8,060 nt of DNA, taken from assembly GCA_945910925.1 (NCBI GenBank), contig CAMDZX010000087.1, positions 1 to 8,060 of the forward strand, read 5' to 3'. This document shows, in pieces, positions 5,977 to 8,060 of the stretch (positions are counted from its first letter, which is position 1; the number at the start of each line of letters is the position of its first letter). The position numbers and the translations under genes were made by a program. Under the pieces are notes generated by a model. The model was not told the origin of the DNA and made no database searches. It saw nothing but the letters and a program-made list of their open reading frames with translations. The stretch comes from an uncultured bacterium. GTDB lineage: Bacteria; Cyanobacteriota; Vampirovibrionia; Gastranaerophilales; Gastranaerophilaceae.

Positions 5977-7605
5977 TTAACTTGCCCTGTCATCAAAGTC
6001 TTTGCCACCGACAATCCGCAGGTGCCTGTTTGCGCCTTCTCCAACCGAACGGCTTTCAAGATTATGTTGTTCAACCAATTCGTGTTGAAGTTTTCGTATT
6101 TGTTGGTTTTGCGGATTTAATTCTATATTTTTCGCTCCTGCAAGAATTTTGTTTATTGCAATTTTTGCCTCATCAAGAGCTCTTTCAGCATCGTCATAAT
6201 AACCGTGAAGCACTTCTGAGGCGTCTTGTATATCAAGAGCTTCTTTCAGAACTTTCTGAATTTGTGCCATAGAATTTGTTTTGATGTAGAACACCTGTAT
6301 TCTATAATTGTTTGCGGTATTCAAGACCTTTGCACCGCCTTTGGCAAAGTTTTTGTGTGCAATTACCAAATCCGCATCCTCGACATTTCTTGTCAATTCT
6401 GCATTCAAATCAAGCCTTTCGATTATTTTTTCAACTATACTGCGTGAAACCGCATATAAGTATATTTTCTTTGTAGGTTTAACCGATTCGACATAATCTT
6501 TTCTGGAAAAACTGAACTTCAAACTGTCATCAGGTTGAGGCTGAATTTTTTGCTCCAGATTTGAAATTTGTTGAACGATATTTGTCTTTTCTTCTTTTTG
6601 CGGCGTTTTGGTTTCAAGATTATAATCTTTATCGACTTTTCTTATTTCAGGTCTGATAGGCCACCCACGTAAAATATAATCTACTGCTTCCGAAGCATTT
6701 TTGTATACCGCAAGAGTATTTCTGTCAATGATTTCAATCACAATATCAAATGTAGGCTGTTTCTCACGTTCAAGAACCGTTTTTTGAGAAGCTCTACGTT
6801 TTGCCTCATCATCACCAAGTGTTACGGATTGAACTCCGCCGACTAAGTCCGACAATGTCGGGTTTTTTATTAAACTTTCCAGAGAATTACCGTGAGCGGT
6901 TGCAATAAGCATTACACCACGCTCTGCAATTGTTCTTGCTGCTTGTGCTTCTGCCTCTGTACCGATTTCATCAACCACGATAACTTCCGGTGTGTGGTTT
7001 TCGACAGCCTCAATCATTATATCTTTTTGAAACTCAGGCTGCTTAACCTGCATACGTCTTGCAGAACCGATTGCAGAGTGCGGAACATCACCATCACCCG
7101 CAATTTCGTTTGAAGTATCTACAACGACAACTCTTTTATGCAGTTCATCTGCAACCAAACGGGATATTTCCCTTAGCTTTGTCGTTTTTCCGACTCCCGG
7201 ACGCCCCAAAAATAAAATGCTTTTTCCCATCGTACAAAAATCTTTTATACAAGCAATGGTGCCCGTTACAACTCTACCGATTCTACATGTCAACCCTACA
7301 ATTTTATCCTGCCTGTTTCTTATGGCACTTATCCGGTGCAGAGTACCCGGAATTCCTGACCTGTTATCCTTCGTGAACTCCTGTAGGAATCCTGTGACGT
7401 ATAAAATATCTTCGGATGTAACAGTTTCTTCTCCGAGCGTCACGATACTTCCGTCCGACTTTCGCATCTCGGGTCGCCTGCCGATATCCAACACAATCTC
7501 AATCACATCTTCCAAAGAGTCAAGAGAGACAAATCTCGTTACCTTGTCCGGCATAATTGCCATCAATTTTTCGAGATCATTCTGCAACTGCAAATTGTTC
7601 ATCAA
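5977..7605 (-). CDS. Ycf45-like P-loop ATPase with C-terminal R3H nucleic-acid-binding domain
   Basis: Domains in order: an N-terminal SpoIIIAA-like region (about 10-115, including LDIGRRPEMR at 39-48); a P-loop ATPase core with Walker A GRPGVGKTT (134-142), Walker B VIVVDEIG (208-215) and a sensor-like ATAHG (235-239); a variable charged linker (about 325-375); the domain that starts IYLYAVSR at 381 and contains DADLVIAHK, as in cyanobacterial and plastid Ycf45 proteins; and an R3H domain (about 490-535) with the defining Arg504-x3-His508 and NRHLRI at 526-531. The R3H domain is known to bind single-stranded nucleic acid; the biological role of Ycf45 is, to my knowledge, unsettled. There is no signal peptide, so it acts in the cytoplasm. 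The start is TTG at 7605 (nine bases after AGGAG) or ATG at 7602 (twelve bases), a one-codon difference. It lies upstream of ribE on the same strand with 82 bp between them, but ribE appears to have its own promoter. Confidence 0.93.
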   Translation of the reverse strand: MMNNLQLQNDLEKLMAIMPDKVTRFVSLDSLEDVIEIVLDIGRRPEMRKSDGSIVTLGEETVTSEDILYVTGFLQEFTKDNRSGIPGTLHRISAIRNRQDKIVGLTCRIGRVVTGTIACIKDFCTMGKSILFLGRPGVGKTTKLREISRLVADELHKRVVVVDTSNEIAGDGDVPHSAIGSARRMQVKQPEFQKDIMIEAVENHTPEVIVVDEIGTEAEAQAARTIAERGVMLIATAHGNSLESLIKNPTLSDLVGGVQSVTLGDDEAKRRASQKTVLEREKQPTFDIVIEIIDRNTLAVYKNASEAVDYILRGWPIRPEIRKVDKDYNLETKTPQKEEKTNIVQQISNLEQKIQPQPDDSLKFSFSRKDYVESVKPTKKIYLYAVSRSIVEKIIERLDLNAELTRNVEDADLVIAHKNFAKGGAKVLNTANNYRIQVFYIKTNSMAQIQKVLKEALDIQDASEVLHGYYDDAERALDEAKIAINKILAGAKNIELNPQNQQIRKLQHELVEQHNLESRSVGEGANRHLRIVGGKDFDDRAS

Positions 7606-7613
7606 TATTCATC

Positions 7614-7619
7614 ACTCCT
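7614..7619 (-). promoter_or_regulatory. Ribosome binding site of the Ycf45-like gene
   Basis: AGGAGT on the minus strand is a strong Shine-Dalgarno match. Spacing favours the TTG at 7605 (9 nt), while ATG at 7602 is 12 nt away. An out-of-frame ATG at 7612 is too close to be used well and its frame closes after 11 codons. Confidence 0.7.
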
Positions 7620-7625
7620 ATTAGG

Positions 7626-7634
7626 ATTATAACA
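7626..7634 (-). promoter_or_regulatory. Candidate extended -10 promoter of the Ycf45-like gene
   Basis: The minus strand reads TGTTATAAT, a full extended -10 (TGnTATAAT). The hexamer 17 bp upstream (AATGAA) is a poor -35, which extended -10 promoters tolerate. Transcription would start near 7619, leaving a leader of about 15 nt that begins at the ribosome binding site. Confidence 0.55.
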
Positions 7635-7785
7635 TACTTTTTAGTTTTTTCATTTATAACAAGAGATTTTGTATCGATAAATCAATTTTTTAGATGAGTT
7701 TTTCGGTAAATGTAATTTGTTCCTTACACTTATATTGTACATATATATTAAGTATTTATCAACCCCTAAATCTCAATAATAGCTT

Positions 7786-7800
7786 GAATTGTTACAATTC
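7786..7800. promoter_or_regulatory. Perfect 15-bp palindrome, possible operator
   Basis: GAATTGT and ACAATTC are exact reverse complements around a single T at 7793. It lies 130 bp before the ATG at 7931 and about 180 bp from the Ycf45-like start. The symmetry suits a dimeric regulator binding site. It is too AT-rich and too tight in its loop to be a good RNA hairpin. No regulator can be named. Confidence 0.35.
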
Positions 7801-7916
7801 GAAATGAGGTATTTTAAACACTTATTAAGTTTCTTGTGTTACGTTTTGTAAAATTACATCTGATATTTCTAAAGTATTTAAAAAAAATGCCGTCATTTAA
7901 TACGGATATGTAGTGT

Positions 7917-7923
7917 AAAGGAG
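7917..7923 (+). promoter_or_regulatory. Ribosome binding site of the right-edge gene
   Basis: AAAGGAG, a near-consensus Shine-Dalgarno sequence, stands seven bases before the ATG at 7931. It is the main reason to accept that start. Confidence 0.75.
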
Positions 7924-7930
7924 TATTAAT

Positions 7931-8060
7931 ATGTATCAAAGCACATTCTGGCCTGGAGCCGCAGATTTAAAAACAGAAATAGAACTATGGTGTACATGGT
8001 TAAAAGAAAAAATTGATTATATTATTTTCAAAATTTATCAATTTGAAGCAAGACTTGAAT
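7931..8060 (+). CDS. Hypothetical protein, N-terminal 43 codons only (runs off the right edge)
   Basis: An ATG with an excellent ribosome binding site opens a frame that stays open to the end of the window. The visible product begins MYQSTFWPGAADL and continues with an amphipathic, Trp/Lys/Glu/Ile-rich stretch (ELWCTWLKEKIDYIIF) that looks helical. I do not recognise it. There is no signal peptide and no clear membrane helix in the part seen. It is divergent from the Ycf45-like gene across a 325-bp spacer with operator-like repeats, which suggests separate regulation. The function is unknown, and the family cannot be judged from 43 residues. Confidence 0.7.
   Translation, partial: MYQSTFWPGAADLKTEIELWCTWLKEKIDYIIFKIYQFEARLE

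Larger units (their letters stand above)
7606..7930. other. Divergent AT-rich intergenic region with operator-like inverted repeats
   Basis: This 325-bp spacer separates the Ycf45-like gene from the divergent partial gene at the right edge. I see no tRNA, no riboswitch fold and no credible open frame in it. It holds the promoter of the Ycf45-like gene at its left end, several TGTAA/TTACA half-sites (7711, 7724, 7792, 7847, 7854), a perfect 15-bp palindrome (7786-7800), a TGTACA palindrome at 7736-7741 and a repeated AAGTATTTA (7750, 7872). The -10 for the right-hand gene is not obvious; TTTAAT at 7896-7901 is one option without a good -35. Confidence 0.6.

Noticed and set aside
7600..7612. 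Mini open frame of 11 codons starting at ATG 7612 (minus strand)
   Set aside because: It is only three bases from the Shine-Dalgarno site and out of frame with the ATPase, so it is unlikely to be translated well or to act as a leader peptide.
5929..7624. Plus-strand open frames of up to 135 codons opposite the Ycf45-like gene
   Set aside because: The opposite strand encodes a clearly conserved ATPase along the full length. These frames show no family motif or ribosome binding site.

Overview
The window is AT-rich bacterial chromosome with mostly housekeeping content: seven complete genes plus one partial gene at each edge, and no mobile element, RNA gene or CRISPR array that I can see. The best lineage marker is the Ycf45-like ATPase on the minus strand (about 5977-7605). 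Its layout (SpoIIIAA-like P-loop ATPase, then an 'IYLYAVSR...' domain, then a C-terminal R3H domain) is the one I know from cyanobacteria and some algal plastid genomes. With the low GC and the lack of any photosynthesis gene, this suggests a non-photosynthetic cyanobacterial relative (Melainabacteria/Vampirovibrionia, e.g. Gastranaerophilales). That assignment is inference from one gene and base composition.

Layout. Left, plus strand: the C-terminal part of an RsuA/RluB-type rRNA pseudouridine synthase (1-572), translationally coupled by ATGA to coaE (569-1129). Middle: a divergent pair of unrecognised genes around a 154-bp promoter region. On the minus strand is a 479-aa protein with a long coiled coil and a C-terminal papain-fold-like Cys/His domain (1126-2565). 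On the plus strand is a 111-aa protein with two hydrophobic segments (2720-3055). Each meets its convergent neighbour (coaE, GNAT) with a 4-bp overlap at CTAA. Right, minus strand: the Ycf45-like ATPase, then ribE (riboflavin synthase), ribBA (DHBP synthase/GTP cyclohydrolase II) and a GNAT protein. The last three overlap or nearly touch and probably form one transcription unit. Far right, plus strand: the first 43 codons of an unrecognised gene (7931 to the edge), after a 325-bp AT-rich spacer with operator-like palindromes.

How they work together. RibBA starts both branches of riboflavin synthesis and RibE performs the last step. ribD and ribH are not in the window and must lie elsewhere. 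CoaE makes the final step of coenzyme A synthesis. The Ycf45-like gene and ribE each have a consensus-like extended -10 promoter (TGnTATAAT). The ribE promoter reads straight into the conserved start codon, so ribE may be translated from a leaderless mRNA; the ribE reading frame that runs further upstream is an artefact.

Candidate novelty: no clear new system is visible. The most interesting part is the 1126-3055 divergent pair, a signal-less hydrolase-like protein beside a small two-segment membrane protein, inserted between conserved metabolic genes.
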